A stretch of 64,000 nt of DNA from Hymenobacter psoromatis (GCF_020012125.1 NZ_JAIFAG010000001.1:3100001-3164000), one strand, 5' to 3'. Positions 1 through 8,599 are shown, numbered from the stretch's first letter. Program-made: numbers and translations. Notes: generated from the letters alone by a model not told the origin.

Positions 1-514
1 CCGTGCTCTTGGTGGTTTGGCTGAAGAGCGTGATGGGGCGGCTAAAATCAATCTGGTCAAGGTCGGCCTCAGTCATCACGATGAGCGCCTGGTTGCGCGT
101 CTGACCGGTGAGGCCGATAACCTCGGCGTGGCCGGGCTGGCCGTAGATGACGACTTGGCCGTTGGCACGGGTGGTGGCGTCGAAGGCGTGCTTCACGCGG
201 TTCTGGAGCTTGAGCACCACCGGGCAGCTGGCGTCAATCAGCTCCAGGTTGTTTTCCAGGGCCAGCTGGTAGGTTTCGGGTGGCTCGCCGTGCGCCCGGA
301 TGAGCACTTTGCAGTCGTGCAGCGTGCCGAGTTCCTCACGGTCAATCACGCGCAGGCCCTGCTGGTGCAGGCGCTCGACCTCCATGCGGTTGTGCACGAT
401 GTCGCCGAGGCAGTAGAGCGTGCCGCCGCTGTGGCGCAGCTCATCTTCGGCCATCTGAATGGCGAACTCCACGCCGAAGCAGTAGCCCGAATTTTTGTCA
501 ATGGTTACCTGCAT
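1..514 (-). CDS. ispH: 4-hydroxy-3-methylbut-2-enyl diphosphate reductase (5' part, truncated by window edge)
   Basis: This is the N-terminal 171 codons of IspH (LytB), the last enzyme of the MEP isoprenoid pathway, a cytoplasmic [4Fe-4S] protein that reduces HMBPP to IPP and DMAPP. The protein opens MQVTIDKNSGYCFGVEF. Cluster ligands Cys12 and Cys97 (DASCPVV) and substrate-binding His41 (IVHN) and His75 (RAHGEPP) fall where the family has them. The 3' half, with the third cluster cysteine, lies beyond the left edge, so no stop is visible. A TAnnTTTG promoter element lies about 45 nt upstream of the start. A plus-strand open frame covering the same DNA is an antisense shadow. Confidence 0.96.
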   Translation of the reverse strand, partial: MQVTIDKNSGYCFGVEFAIQMAEDELRHSGGTLYCLGDIVHNRMEVERLHQQGLRVIDREELGTLHDCKVLIRAHGEPPETYQLALENNLELIDASCPVVLKLQNRVKHAFDATTRANGQVVIYGQPGHAEVIGLTGQTRNQALIVMTEADLDQIDFSRPITLFSQTTKST

Positions 515-558
515 GATACTCAGTAAACCCCCCGCTGCTCCCTGGGGTTCGCAGCCGG

Positions 559-566
559 CAAAGGTA
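559..566 (-). promoter_or_regulatory. Bacteroidota -7 promoter element for ispH
   Basis: The minus strand reads TACCTTTG, matching the Bacteroidota housekeeping -7 consensus TAnnTTTG. It lies 45 nt upstream of the ispH ATG, giving a short leader. Motif match only; no transcript data. Confidence 0.55.
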
Positions 567-669
567 CGGCCGGGGCCGGGGGGTTGCGCGGCCCTCTGCA
601 AAGGCCGGGCCAAGGGGTAGGGCCGGCGCAACGGGCTTTCGCCCGAACTTTGCCGCCCTACCCCCACCC

Positions 670-2136
670 ATGCTGTTCAACTCGCTTCACTTCCTCGTCT
701 TTTTTCCGGTTGTTGTCGGGCTGTATTTTGGGCTACCGGCGCGCTGGCGGGGGCCGCTGCTGCTGGCGGCTAGCTACTATTTTTACATGAGTTGGCGGCC
801 CGTGTACGGGCTGCTGCTGGCGGCCACTACCCTGCTCGATTACCTCAGTGGGGTGCGCATGGGCCGGCTGGCCACCAAGCGGCAGCGCCGGCCCTGGCTC
901 TACCTGAGCCTGGCCAGCAACCTGGGTACGCTGTTCATTTTCAAGTACTTCAATTTCTTCTGGGGCGCGGCCGGCGAGCTGGCCACGGCGCTGCACCTGC
1001 CATTTGTGGCCCCGGCGCTGGCGCTGGCCCTGCCGGTGGGCGTGTCGTTTTATACGTTTCAGTCGGTGGGCTACGTCGTGGACGTGTACCAGGGCCGGCT
1101 GCCGGCCGAGCGGAATTTGGGGCGGTTCGCGCTGTTCGTGGCGTTTTTTCCGCAGCTCGTGGCCGGCCCCATCGAGCGGGGCTCGCAGATGCTGCCGCAG
1201 TTTCGGCGGGCCCACGGCTTCGACTATGGCCGGGTGGCGAGCGGCCTGCGCCTCATGGCCTGGGGCATGTTTAAGAAAGTCGTCATTGCCGACCGCCTGG
1301 CCCAGATGGTGACACCTATCTTCGACCACCCACGCCAGTACCAGGGCCTACCCCTGCTGCTGGCCGTGGCCGGCTTCACCATCCAGATTTACGCCGACTT
1401 TTCGGGCTACACCGACCTGGCGCGGGGCGCGGCGCGGGTGCTGGGCTACCAGATGGTGCTCAATTTCCGGCAGCCGTATTTTGCCGCCTCGGTGGGCGAT
1501 TTCTGGCGGCGCTGGCACCTATCGCTCTCGGGCTGGTTTCGGGATTACGTGTATATTCCGCTGGGCGGCAACCGGCGCGGGCTGGTGCGGCGCTACACTA
1601 ACCTGTTCGCGGTCTTCTTGTTAAGTGGCCTCTGGCACGGGGCCAGCTGGACGTTTGTGGCCTGGGGGGCGCTGCACGGGCTGTATTTAGTAATGGAGGG
1701 CCTCACGCAGCCAGCCCGCGCCGCGCTGGCGCGCGGGCTGGGCCTGGCCGCCCGGCCGCGCCTGCTGCACGGCTTGGGCGTGGCCGCTACCCTGGCGCTG
1801 GTGGCCTACGCCTGGATATTCTTCCGAGCCAATTCGCTGGCCGATGCCTGGTACGTGAGCACCCATTTATTCCGGGGCTGGGCCCAGCTCACGCGCCACG
1901 AAGCGGTGCTGACCATCGGCCATTTCCTGCTCAACTACCCCCCCGAAGTCGCCGTGACGCTGGCCGCCGGGGCCTTGCTGCTAGCCGTGGACCTACGCCT
2001 GGAGCTGCCAGCCCTGGCCGCCCGCTGGGGCCGGCCCATTCCGGCCGTGCGCTGGGCTGGCTACGCGGCACTGCTGCTGGCTATTGTGTTGTTTGGGTTT
2101 TTTAATAGCACGCAGTTTATTTATTTTCAGTTTTGA
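670..2136 (+). CDS. MBOAT family membrane-bound O-acyltransferase (AlgI/DltB-like)
   Basis: A 488-residue polytopic membrane protein of the MBOAT family, which moves acyl groups (often acetyl) across the inner membrane for O-acylation of exported polysaccharide or wall polymers. About ten hydrophobic segments are visible. The near-invariant active-site His is His323 in LSGLWHGASWTF, and the conserved RRWHLSLSGWFRDYVY stretch lies near residues 280-295. Length and motif order fit AlgI-type proteins. It is followed 86 nt later by an SGNH-like protein, the usual partner that completes acyl transfer in the periplasm. The two genes sit between ispH and cmk, which point the other way. The acceptor polymer is unknown. 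Confidence 0.9.
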   Translation: MLFNSLHFLVFFPVVVGLYFGLPARWRGPLLLAASYYFYMSWRPVYGLLLAATTLLDYLSGVRMGRLATKRQRRPWLYLSLASNLGTLFIFKYFNFFWGAAGELATALHLPFVAPALALALPVGVSFYTFQSVGYVVDVYQGRLPAERNLGRFALFVAFFPQLVAGPIERGSQMLPQFRRAHGFDYGRVASGLRLMAWGMFKKVVIADRLAQMVTPIFDHPRQYQGLPLLLAVAGFTIQIYADFSGYTDLARGAARVLGYQMVLNFRQPYFAASVGDFWRRWHLSLSGWFRDYVYIPLGGNRRGLVRRYTNLFAVFLLSGLWHGASWTFVAWGALHGLYLVMEGLTQPARAALARGLGLAARPRLLHGLGVAATLALVAYAWIFFRANSLADAWYVSTHLFRGWAQLTRHEAVLTIGHFLLNYPPEVAVTLAAGALLLAVDLRLELPALAARWGRPIPAVRWAGYAALLLAIVLFGFFNSTQFIYFQF

Positions 2137-2143
2137 GTTGATT

Positions 2144-2193
2144 GTTAGCCGTTTGTCATTGCGAACGCAGCGCGGCAATGACAAACGGCTAAC
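2144..2193. repeat. Inverted repeat, 19-bp perfect arms (TCATTGCG-type hairpin)
   Basis: Arms at 2144-2162 and 2175-2193 are exact reverse complements (left arm GTTAGCCGTTTGTCATTGC) around a 12-nt loop. The arm carries the TCATTGCG word also seen at 37669. It sits between the two genes of the acyltransferase pair, so it could reduce expression of the second gene or mark an RNA processing point; function unknown. Confidence 0.85.
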
Positions 2194-2222
2194 AGTTAAC
2201 AACAACTTATCAACAATCAACT

Positions 2223-3158
2223 ATGCGCAAGCTACTTACGCAGCTCTTGCTGCTGCTGGGGGGGGTAGGGCTGGTAGCGGTGCTCGTGCTGGGACCGGCG
2301 CTACGGCGGCCCTACCTCGATGCGTTTTACGCTCGCTTTACCGCGCCGGCGGCGGCTTCGCTGGTGCTGGGCACCTCGCGGGCAGCGCAGGGGGTGCTGC
2401 CGGGCGTGCTGAAAGCGCAGTTGGGCGGGCGCTACGCCGGGCCGTGGCTCAACTATGCGTTCACGCTCTACCAGTCGCCCTACGGGCCGGCCTACCTGGC
2501 CAGCATCCGGCACAAACTGAACCCGGACACCCGCCACGGGCTATTCGTGCTGGCCGTAGACCCGTGGTCGCTGTCGGTGGCGCGGCCCACGGGGGCATAT
2601 AAGCCAGTGGCGTTTCCTGAGGACCAGCTCATGATTGGGCAACTGCGCCAGGTAAGCCAGAACCCTAATTTTGGCTACCTGGCCCACTACTTGAACTTCC
2701 CGCTCTACCGTGCCCTGCTGCGCGACACCGCCACCGCCACCGAACGCCTACAGCCCGATGGCTGGCTCGAAATCGCGCTGCCCTCGCCCAGTACTACCCC
2801 TGCCCGCACCCGCCAGCGCGAAACCGAGCGCCTGGCTACCTACCGCCAGCTGGCTCGCACCAGCCAGCCCTCGGCGGCGCGGCTGGCCAGCCTGCGCCAA
2901 CTCATTCTTTTTCTGAAGCCGCACGGCCAGGTGGTGCTGGTGCGCGTGCCCACCGGCGCGGCCATGACGGGTATCGAAAGCATGTATCAACCTGATTTCG
3001 ACCAACTCATGCGGCAAACCAGCGCTTCCCTGGGCGTACCCTACCTCAACTACGCCGGCCAGCCCTACCTCACTACCGACGGCAACCACCTCTGGCGCGG
3101 CGCGGCGCGGGCGTTCAGCACCCGGCTGGCGGCGGATATTGGGTTAATAACTAAGTAA
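2223..3158 (+). CDS. SGNH-like protein, partner of MBOAT acyltransferase
   Basis: A 311-residue protein with one N-terminal membrane segment (residues about 5-25), so the bulk is probably periplasmic. The strand-loop LVLGTSRAAQG (Ser52) resembles the nucleophile block of SGNH/GDSL-type hydrolases, and the C-terminal DGNHLW (Asp286, His289) resembles their block V Asp-x2-His. Such proteins commonly pair with MBOAT enzymes and transfer or remove acetyl groups on exported glycans. Overall similarity to well-known families is weak, so the catalytic role is an inference from these two motifs and the neighbour. The stop codon lies within the left arm of the following hairpin. Confidence 0.65.
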   Translation: MRKLLTQLLLLLGGVGLVAVLVLGPALRRPYLDAFYARFTAPAAASLVLGTSRAAQGVLPGVLKAQLGGRYAGPWLNYAFTLYQSPYGPAYLASIRHKLNPDTRHGLFVLAVDPWSLSVARPTGAYKPVAFPEDQLMIGQLRQVSQNPNFGYLAHYLNFPLYRALLRDTATATERLQPDGWLEIALPSPSTTPARTRQRETERLATYRQLARTSQPSAARLASLRQLILFLKPHGQVVLVRVPTGAAMTGIESMYQPDFDQLMRQTSASLGVPYLNYAGQPYLTTDGNHLWRGAARAFSTRLAADIGLITK

Positions 3159-3203
3159 GCACGTCATGCTTCCTTCGTCAGCATGACGTGCTTACTTAGT
3201 TAT
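3147..3203. terminator. 24-bp perfect hairpin between convergent genes (CGTCATGCT family)
   Basis: Arms 3147-3170 and 3180-3203 are perfect reverse complements around a 9-nt loop. The inner words CGTCATGCT/AGCATGACG are the same as in the repeat family at 43-58 kb. It lies between the convergent SGNH-like gene and cmk and overlaps the stop codon of the former, so a bidirectional terminator role is plausible. Confidence 0.8.
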
Positions 3204-3216
3204 CAGTCACTTGTCA

Positions 3217-3924
3217 TTACCCATTAATTTTATGCGCATACGCTGCGAACAGGGCCGACGATACCTTATCCAGCACGAAATCAACCTGTTCGGTGATGGT
3301 AATGTGCGTGGTGTCGAGCAGCACGGCATCGGCGGCGCGGCGCAGGGGGCTTTCGGCGCGGGTCGAGTCAATGTGGTCGCGCTTGCGCAGGTTCTCTATG
3401 ATGTCGGGCAGCGGCACGTCCTGGCCGGCGGCGGTTAGCTCATCTTGGCGGCGGCGGGCGCGCACTTCCACGTCGGCGGTCATGAAGATTTTAACTTCCG
3501 CATCGGGGAAAACGGTGGTGCCGATGTCGCGGCCATCCATCACTACCCCCCGCTTGCGACCCAGGCGCTGCTGCTGGGCCACCATCGCGTGGCGCACCTG
3601 CGCAATAACCGACACCTCGCTTACCGAGTTGGAGACGCGCATCTGGCGAATATCATCCTCCCGGATTACCTCGTTCAGGCACAGCTCGTTGCGGCCGGTG
3701 CGGCGGTTGCGCTTGAAGCTGAGGTGAATCTCATCGTGCAGAACCTGCTCGATGCGAGGCATATCATCGAAGGCGATATTATTCTCCAGTAAAAAAAGCG
3801 TTACGCCCCGGTACATGGCCCCGGTATCGAGGTAAGCGTAGTGTAGCGCGGCAGCAACTGCCTTAGCAGTAGTGCTTTTGCCACAAGAAGAGTAGCCATC
3901 AATGGCGATGACGAGGTTTTTCAT
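3217..3924 (-). CDS. cmk: Cytidylate kinase
   Basis: A 235-residue cytosolic (d)CMP kinase making (d)CDP for nucleic acid and lipid precursors. The P-loop GYSSCGKST spans residues 10-18 and is followed by LDTGAMYRGVTL, the CMP-binding segment typical of the family. DGRDIGT follows near the middle. Length matches bacterial Cmk. In many Bacteroidota cmk stands directly next to ispH; here the MBOAT/SGNH pair on the opposite strand separates them. Confidence 0.97.
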   Translation of the reverse strand: MKNLVIAIDGYSSCGKSTTAKAVAAALHYAYLDTGAMYRGVTLFLLENNIAFDDMPRIEQVLHDEIHLSFKRNRRTGRNELCLNEVIREDDIRQMRVSNSVSEVSVIAQVRHAMVAQQQRLGRKRGVVMDGRDIGTTVFPDAEVKIFMTADVEVRARRRQDELTAAGQDVPLPDIIENLRKRDHIDSTRAESPLRRAADAVLLDTTHITITEQVDFVLDKVSSALFAAYAHKING

Positions 3925-3957
3925 AAACGCGCGGAAACGGCCATTGGCCCCGCAAGA

Positions 3958-4365
3958 TTACGAAATCCAGCGCTTGCGGGCCCCGGCCGCGCCCACCAGC
4001 CGCTGCGGTACCGATTGAAAAAAGGCCGCCACCGAAGCCACCGTGCCCCTATCGAACTGCTGATTAACTAAATAAAACGGGTTAAAAAAAAGCCGGTTGG
4101 CCAGCCCTATCCCCGTGCTGCCGTCGGGGCCGGCGGCCCACTCGGCATGGTAGGCACTCACCAGGCATTGCCCCAAAAAGCAGCCCAGCGCCGACACTAC
4201 GCCCTCGCGCTCATTAGCCTGCTGAGCCAGCTCAACGCGCTGCACCTCAATAAAATGGTCCAGTTCCTGCACGGCCTCGGCATTGAAAGCCGCCAGGCCG
4301 AGCTGCTGGCGCACCTGCTCGGCCGCGGCTTGCAGGGCATTGACTTCGGACGAGTTTTCGGGCAT
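3958..4365 (-). CDS. Hypothetical cytoplasmic protein, 135 aa
   Basis: I do not recognise a named family with certainty. The protein has no signal peptide or membrane segment. The first half is helical and charged, followed by LGCFLGQCLVSAY and a stretch rich in Phe and Asn. Small Bacteroidota proteins with a GxFLGxCL-like motif of this length occur as uncharacterised proteins. It lies 33 nt upstream of cmk on the same strand and may be co-transcribed with it. Codon use is like the neighbours. Confidence 0.7.
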   Translation of the reverse strand: MPENSSEVNALQAAAEQVRQQLGLAAFNAEAVQELDHFIEVQRVELAQQANEREGVVSALGCFLGQCLVSAYHAEWAAGPDGSTGIGLANRLFFNPFYLVNQQFDRGTVASVAAFFQSVPQRLVGAAGARKRWIS

Positions 4366-4391
4366 AACTTTTTTCGGTTTTTAATTTTTTC

Positions 4392-4468
4392 GAGTTACTG
4401 GTTCCTTCTAGTTCTTAGTTGAAGGAGAGACGCTTTTCACAAAAGGCAAACTTAGGAACCAGGAACTC
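4392..4468. repeat. Imperfect inverted repeat, 15-bp arms
   Basis: Arms 4392-4406 (GAGTTACTGGTTCCT) and 4454-4468 match with one mismatch. The right arm overlaps the stop codon of the upstream minus-strand gene, placing the structure between that gene and the 135-aa hypothetical. T-rich DNA flanks it. Confidence 0.65.
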
Positions 4469-5060
4469 ACTTCGCCTGGCCGGCTTTCCAGTTGCCGTAG
4501 ACGGTCAGCAGCTCGGGCAGCTGCGCGGGCACGATACTGGGGTCCAGTTCCAGCTGATGCGAGAGCACCTCAAAATCACGCACGGCTTTGGCCAGTGCCA
4601 GCCGGAAACCTACGTTGCCGGGTGGCAGCACGGCCGTGGGTTGGCCGGGTGCAACCAGCACCGTGTATACCAGCGGCGGCTCGGGGGCGGGGGGTAGGGC
4701 CACGTATTCGCTCACCTGAAAGCCCCCGCGCCGATATAATTGCCGCACAAACAAGATGTTGAAATGCTGAGCCGGCCGCGGAATATCCACCTCGCGGGCC
4801 AGCGAAAACGTGTCGCGGCCCATGACAAAGGCTTGCACGCTTTCGGCCGAGTACACCAGCGGGGCATCCGGCTTGTGGTCCTTATCACTCACGCGCAGGC
4901 TCTGCGTATCGTACTGAAGCTTGGCATGCTGCCAGTCCCCATTGAGTAGGTGGTAAGAGCCGCCGCGAAAACCCGTGGGCGGCAGATGCGGCGCGGGCTG
5001 CTGCGCGAGCGCCGGCGCGGTGATTAATAAAAATAATCCTATTCCGTAAAGATATTTCAT
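4467..5060 (-). CDS. Secreted hypothetical protein, 197 aa
   Basis: An N-terminal signal peptide is clear: MKYLYGIGLFLLITAPALAQ with a likely cut after ALA. The mature part has alternating hydrophobic and polar residues without transmembrane helices, suggesting a soluble periplasmic or surface protein. No family recognised. It contains a proline-rich segment near residue 125 (ALPPAPEPPLVY). A small lipoprotein gene lies 66 nt upstream on the same strand. Confidence 0.75.
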   Translation of the reverse strand: MKYLYGIGLFLLITAPALAQQPAPHLPPTGFRGGSYHLLNGDWQHAKLQYDTQSLRVSDKDHKPDAPLVYSAESVQAFVMGRDTFSLAREVDIPRPAQHFNILFVRQLYRRGGFQVSEYVALPPAPEPPLVYTVLVAPGQPTAVLPPGNVGFRLALAKAVRDFEVLSHQLELDPSIVPAQLPELLTVYGNWKAGQAK

Positions 5061-5126
5061 AAGTTAGCACGCTACTACTACTAAGCAGCGGCTAACATAA
5101 TGCCAAAACCCATGAAAGTCAAATTA

Positions 5127-5297
5127 TTAATGCCCACAAGGGCAAGGCACTGCCTTTCCCCCGCTGTGGTGCTTATACCAGCGCGTTTTTTGCTGGAGTG
5201 AGCCGTGACGGGCGCAGCCGCTGGCTGCCAGCAGGGTAGCCAGGGCCAGCAGCAGCGCCGGCCGGGCTGGTACATGAATGTTTAGCGATAGCTTCAC
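5127..5297 (-). CDS. Small lipoprotein, 56 aa (GTG start)
   Basis: Reading the minus strand from GTG at 5297 gives 56 codons ending in TAA. The product has a basic start, a hydrophobic stretch (ALLLALATLLAASGC) and a lipobox ending at Cys28, followed by only 28 residues ending PCPCGH. The signal peptide and lipobox make it more credible than the competing out-of-frame ATG frames. Tiny lipoproteins with a Trp-Tyr-Lys-His and Cys-rich tail are plausible for this lineage, but I cannot name a family. Confidence 0.5.
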   Translation of the reverse strand: MKLSLNIHVPARPALLLALATLLAASGCARHGSLQQKTRWYKHHSGGKAVPCPCGH

Positions 5298-5374
5298 GGC
5301 GCGGTTTTTTACAAAAATACTTCATTTCGGCCCAAGCCGCTCCGGCGCGTGGGCCGGATTTTTCTCTGAACGAT

Positions 5375-7045
5375 ATGCAGTCTGATTTCGTGCTTGCGGT
5401 GAATGTGGTGGATATTCCGGCCCGCGCTATTTTTTCGGCCCAGCTGCGGGTAGCGGCCGGCCGGGTGGCGGCCATTGAGCCCGTAACCGGGGCCAGCGGC
5501 CCCGACCCGGCCCTACCCTACGCCCTACCCGGCTTTGTGGATGCGCACGTGCACGTAGAGAGTTCCTTGCTGGTTCCCAGCGAGTTTGCGCGGCTGGCGC
5601 TGGCGCACGGCACGGTGGCCACCGTGAGCGACCCCCACGAAATTGGCAACGTGCTGGGCGTGGCCGGCGTGCAGTATATGCTGGATAATGCGGCGCAGGT
5701 GCCGTTCAAATTTTGCTTCGGCGCCCCCAGCTGCGTGCCGGCTACCCCCTTCGAGACAGCCGGGGCCGAAATCACAGCTTCGGACATTGAAACGCTTTTT
5801 CAAAACCCAAAAATCGGCTACCTGGCCGAGATGATGAACTGGCCGGGCGTGCTTAACCGCAACCCCGGCGTGCTCGAAAAAATCGAGCTGGCCCACCACT
5901 ACGGCCGGCCCGTGGACGGCCACGCGCCCGGCCTCCAGGGCGAAGATGCCGCCCGCTACGCCAGCGCCGGCATCAGCACCGACCACGAGTGCTTTACGGC
6001 CATTGAAGCGCGTGACAAGCTGGCGGCGGGCATGAAAATCCTGATTCGGGAAGGCTCGGCGGCCCGCAACTTCGACGCGCTTATCGAACTGCTGCCCCAT
6101 CACTACGAGAATCTGATGTTCTGCTCTGACGACAAGCACCCCGATACGTTGCTGCTGGGCCACCTGAACCAACTCGTGCAGCGGGCCGTGGCGCTGGGCT
6201 ACTCGGTGTTCGACGTGTTGCAAGTAGCTTGCCTCAACCCCGTGGCTCACTATAAGTTACCAGTGGGCCAACTGCGCGTGGGCGACCCCGCCGATTTTAT
6301 TCTGGTCAATAACCTAACCGATTTTCAGGTGAAGCAAACCTACCTGGATGGCGTGCTGGTGGCCGAAAACGGCCAGTGCCTCCTACCCCCCGCGCCGGTG
6401 GCGGTGGTCAATAATTTCCACGCTCAGCCCATTAAAGCCGCTGCGTTAGCGGTTCAAGTATCAGCCAATACTCCACAACCAACCATCACTTATCCCGTCA
6501 TTGAGTGCTTTGATGGCCAATTAATTACGGCGCGGCGCAACTTGCCCCTACCCCTCGCCCACGGCCTAGTGCAGCCCGACCCGGCCCAGGACGTGCTGAA
6601 GCTGGTGGTGCTCAACCGCTATGAACCGGGCGCGCCGCCAGCGGTGGCATTCATCAAGGGCTTTGGGCTGCGGCGGGGCGCGCTGGCCAGCAGCGTGGGC
6701 CATGACTCGCACAACATTACGGCCGTGGGCTACGACGACGAGAGCCTGGCTCGCGCTATCAACCTGGTGGTGGCGGCCCAGGGCGGCCTGGCCGCCGTGG
6801 GCACCGCCGCCGAAGCGCACCTACTACCCCTGCCCGTGGCCGGCCTCATGTCGGACCGCCCCGGCCCCGAAGTAGCGGCCGCCTACTCGGCCCTCGATAC
6901 TTTTGCCAAAACCCAGCTCGGCTCGGGCCTGCAAGCGCCGTTTATGACGCTCTCGTTCATGGCCCTGCTAGTCATTCCCAGTCTCAAACTCAGCGACAAA
7001 GGCTTGTTCGACGGCGAGAAGTTTGAGTTTATAGGCAATGAGTAA
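5375..7045 (+). CDS. ade: Adenine deaminase
   Basis: A 556-residue amidohydrolase that converts adenine to hypoxanthine and ammonia in purine salvage. The metal-binding motif DAHVHVESS (His58, His60) and the following SDPHEIGNVLG block are signatures of the Ade family. The C-terminal domain with GHDSHNITAVG is also family-specific. Length is normal. The gene stands alone, divergent from the small lipoprotein, and ends at a hairpin shared with the convergent response-regulator gene. Confidence 0.96.
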   Translation: MQSDFVLAVNVVDIPARAIFSAQLRVAAGRVAAIEPVTGASGPDPALPYALPGFVDAHVHVESSLLVPSEFARLALAHGTVATVSDPHEIGNVLGVAGVQYMLDNAAQVPFKFCFGAPSCVPATPFETAGAEITASDIETLFQNPKIGYLAEMMNWPGVLNRNPGVLEKIELAHHYGRPVDGHAPGLQGEDAARYASAGISTDHECFTAIEARDKLAAGMKILIREGSAARNFDALIELLPHHYENLMFCSDDKHPDTLLLGHLNQLVQRAVALGYSVFDVLQVACLNPVAHYKLPVGQLRVGDPADFILVNNLTDFQVKQTYLDGVLVAENGQCLLPPAPVAVVNNFHAQPIKAAALAVQVSANTPQPTITYPVIECFDGQLITARRNLPLPLAHGLVQPDPAQDVLKLVVLNRYEPGAPPAVAFIKGFGLRRGALASSVGHDSHNITAVGYDDESLARAINLVVAAQGGLAAVGTAAEAHLLPLPVAGLMSDRPGPEVAAAYSALDTFAKTQLGSGLQAPFMTLSFMALLVIPSLKLSDKGLFDGEKFEFIGNE

Positions 7046-7110
7046 TAGGCAATGGGTAATGTCGTTCAAGCTGATTGAACAACATTACTCATTGCCTGCT
7101 ACCCATTACT
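7031..7110. repeat. Compound inverted repeat between convergent genes (AATGTCGTTCAA type)
   Basis: Arms 7034-7046 (GGCAATGAGTAAT) and 7084-7096 are exact reverse complements, with an inner GTTCAA/TTGAAC stem and a partly repeated outer word GCAATGGGTAAT. The core GTAATGTCGTTCAA is nearly the same as in the 38-bp hairpin at 15331. It lies between convergent ade and the response regulator, so it may terminate both. Confidence 0.75.
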
Positions 7111-7515
7111 GAGCGCGAAGCGCTTGGCTAGCAGGCGCTGCATTTTTTCCTCGGTGAGCGGTTTGGTGAGATATTCTACGTTGGGGTATAGGGCCACGCG
7201 GGCGGTATCGGCGGAGTGCATGGAGGTGGTGAGCACGGCCACCACGGTGCGCTCCTGCACTTCAGTGGGCAGGCGGCTATAATGCTCCAGAAAGTCGAAA
7301 CCGCTCATGCCGGGCATTTTCAAATCCACGAATACCAAGTCGGGCGTGGCTTGGTCGGCTGGCTCGTTACCCCACAAAAATTGCGAGGCTTCATCGGCCT
7401 TCGAAAACGAGCTGACCTGTTTGGCTACCCCCAACCGGCTCAGTAACCGGTTATTCAGGAAGCTCGTCGTTTCGTTGTCCTCAATCAACACGATATGGTT
7501 AAGCGCGTCCGTCAT
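7099..7515 (-). CDS. Stand-alone response regulator receiver protein (CheY-like)
   Basis: A 138-residue single-domain receiver. The acidic pair is Glu12-Asp13, the phospho-acceptor Asp64 lies in FVDLKMPGMSG, the switch Thr is at 96-97 (LTTSMH) and Lys118 is in YLTKPL. There is no output domain, so it acts by protein contact or phosphotransfer. No histidine kinase lies nearby. Such single receivers are numerous in Cytophagales. Confidence 0.92.
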   Translation of the reverse strand: MTDALNHIVLIEDNETTSFLNNRLLSRLGVAKQVSSFSKADEASQFLWGNEPADQATPDLVFVDLKMPGMSGFDFLEHYSRLPTEVQERTVVAVLTTSMHSADTARVALYPNVEYLTKPLTEEKMQRLLAKRFALSNG

Positions 7516-7583
7516 AGAAAAGTAGTGCGGTTTAGGCTAACGAAGATAGACCGGCGGCCCCATTCGCGCAAGCGGCCGGCTAG

Positions 7584-8561
7584 CTAAAGCCAGCCCTGGG
7601 CGCGCATCCAGTCATCGTTATAAATCTTGCCCAGATAGCGCGTGCCGTGGTCGGGTAGGATGATGACCATCGTATCCTGCTCCGTAAGATGCTCACGGGC
7701 AAATTCTAACGCGCCAAATACGGCCGAGCCGCAGCTCCAGCCCACAAACAAGCCTTCCTCGCGGGCCAGGCGGCGCGTCATCAGCGCGGCAGCTTTATCG
7801 GTGACTTTAATAAATTGGTCGATGACGCTAAAGTCCACGTTCTTCGGCAAAATGTCTTCGCCAATGCCCTCCGTTTTATAGGGGTAAATCTCGTTCGGGT
7901 CGAAAATGCCGGTTTCCTTGTACTTCTTGAAAACTGAGCCGTAGGTGTCGATGCCCAGCGTAAAAATAGCCGGGTTCTGCTCCTTCAAATACTTGCTGCT
8001 GCCGCAGATGGTGCCGCCCGTGCCTACCCCCGCCGCCAGGTGCGTGATGCGGCCCTCGGTGCCGGTCCAGAGTTCGGGGCCGGTGGTCTCGTAGTGAGCG
8101 GCGGTGTTACCGGGATTATCGTACTGATTGGGGTAGAAGGAGTTGGGCGTTTCCTGGTTGAGGCGGCGGGCCACGGAGTAGTAGCTGCGCGGGTCGTCGG
8201 GGGCCACATCGACGGGGCACACTACCACTTCGGCCCCCACAGCGCGCAGGATATCCTGCTTTTCCTTACTCTGCTTGTCGCTCATCACGAAGATGGCCTT
8301 ATAGCCTCTGGCGATGGCGGTGAGGGCCAGGCCCATGCCCGTGTTGCCGCTCGTGCCCTCGATAATGGTGCCGCCGGGCTTCAGCAGGCCGGCCTTTTCA
8401 GCGTCTTCGACCATACGCAGCGCCATGCGGTCTTTCACCGAGTTACCGGGGTTAAAGTACTCAACTTTAGCCAGAATAGTACCTTTTATGCCTTGGGTAA
8501 CTTTGTTTAGCTTCACGAGCGGCGTGTTGCCGAGCGTGTCAATAATATGGTCGTAGTACAT
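7584..8561 (-). CDS. Cystathionine beta-synthase / cysteine synthase family PLP enzyme
   Basis: A 325-residue fold-type II PLP enzyme that condenses serine (or O-acetylserine) with homocysteine or sulfide. The PLP lysine is Lys43 in NPGNSVKDR, the phosphate loop is EGTSGNTGMG, and the Gly-rich GVGTGGTI loop follows. The SCGSA motif and the aspartate-containing DIDTYG/GIGEDILP region resemble cystathionine beta-synthase more than CysK. The C-terminal CBS pair of the human enzyme is absent. Substrate choice between the two reactions cannot be settled from sequence alone. A TAnnTTTG element lies about 40 nt upstream. Confidence 0.9.
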   Translation of the reverse strand: MYYDHIIDTLGNTPLVKLNKVTQGIKGTILAKVEYFNPGNSVKDRMALRMVEDAEKAGLLKPGGTIIEGTSGNTGMGLALTAIARGYKAIFVMSDKQSKEKQDILRAVGAEVVVCPVDVAPDDPRSYYSVARRLNQETPNSFYPNQYDNPGNTAAHYETTGPELWTGTEGRITHLAAGVGTGGTICGSSKYLKEQNPAIFTLGIDTYGSVFKKYKETGIFDPNEIYPYKTEGIGEDILPKNVDFSVIDQFIKVTDKAAALMTRRLAREEGLFVGWSCGSAVFGALEFAREHLTEQDTMVIILPDHGTRYLGKIYNDDWMRAQGWL

Positions 8562-8599
8562 ACTGCCAGGTGGGGAGGGGTAGGGAGCTAATGAGGCGG

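Noticed and set aside
17..526. 169-codon plus-strand ORF over ispH
   Set aside because: Antisense to ispH, whose reading frame has all expected motifs.
5525..6250. 241-codon minus-strand ORF inside adenine deaminase
   Set aside because: Shadow frame; adenine deaminase motifs are on the plus strand.
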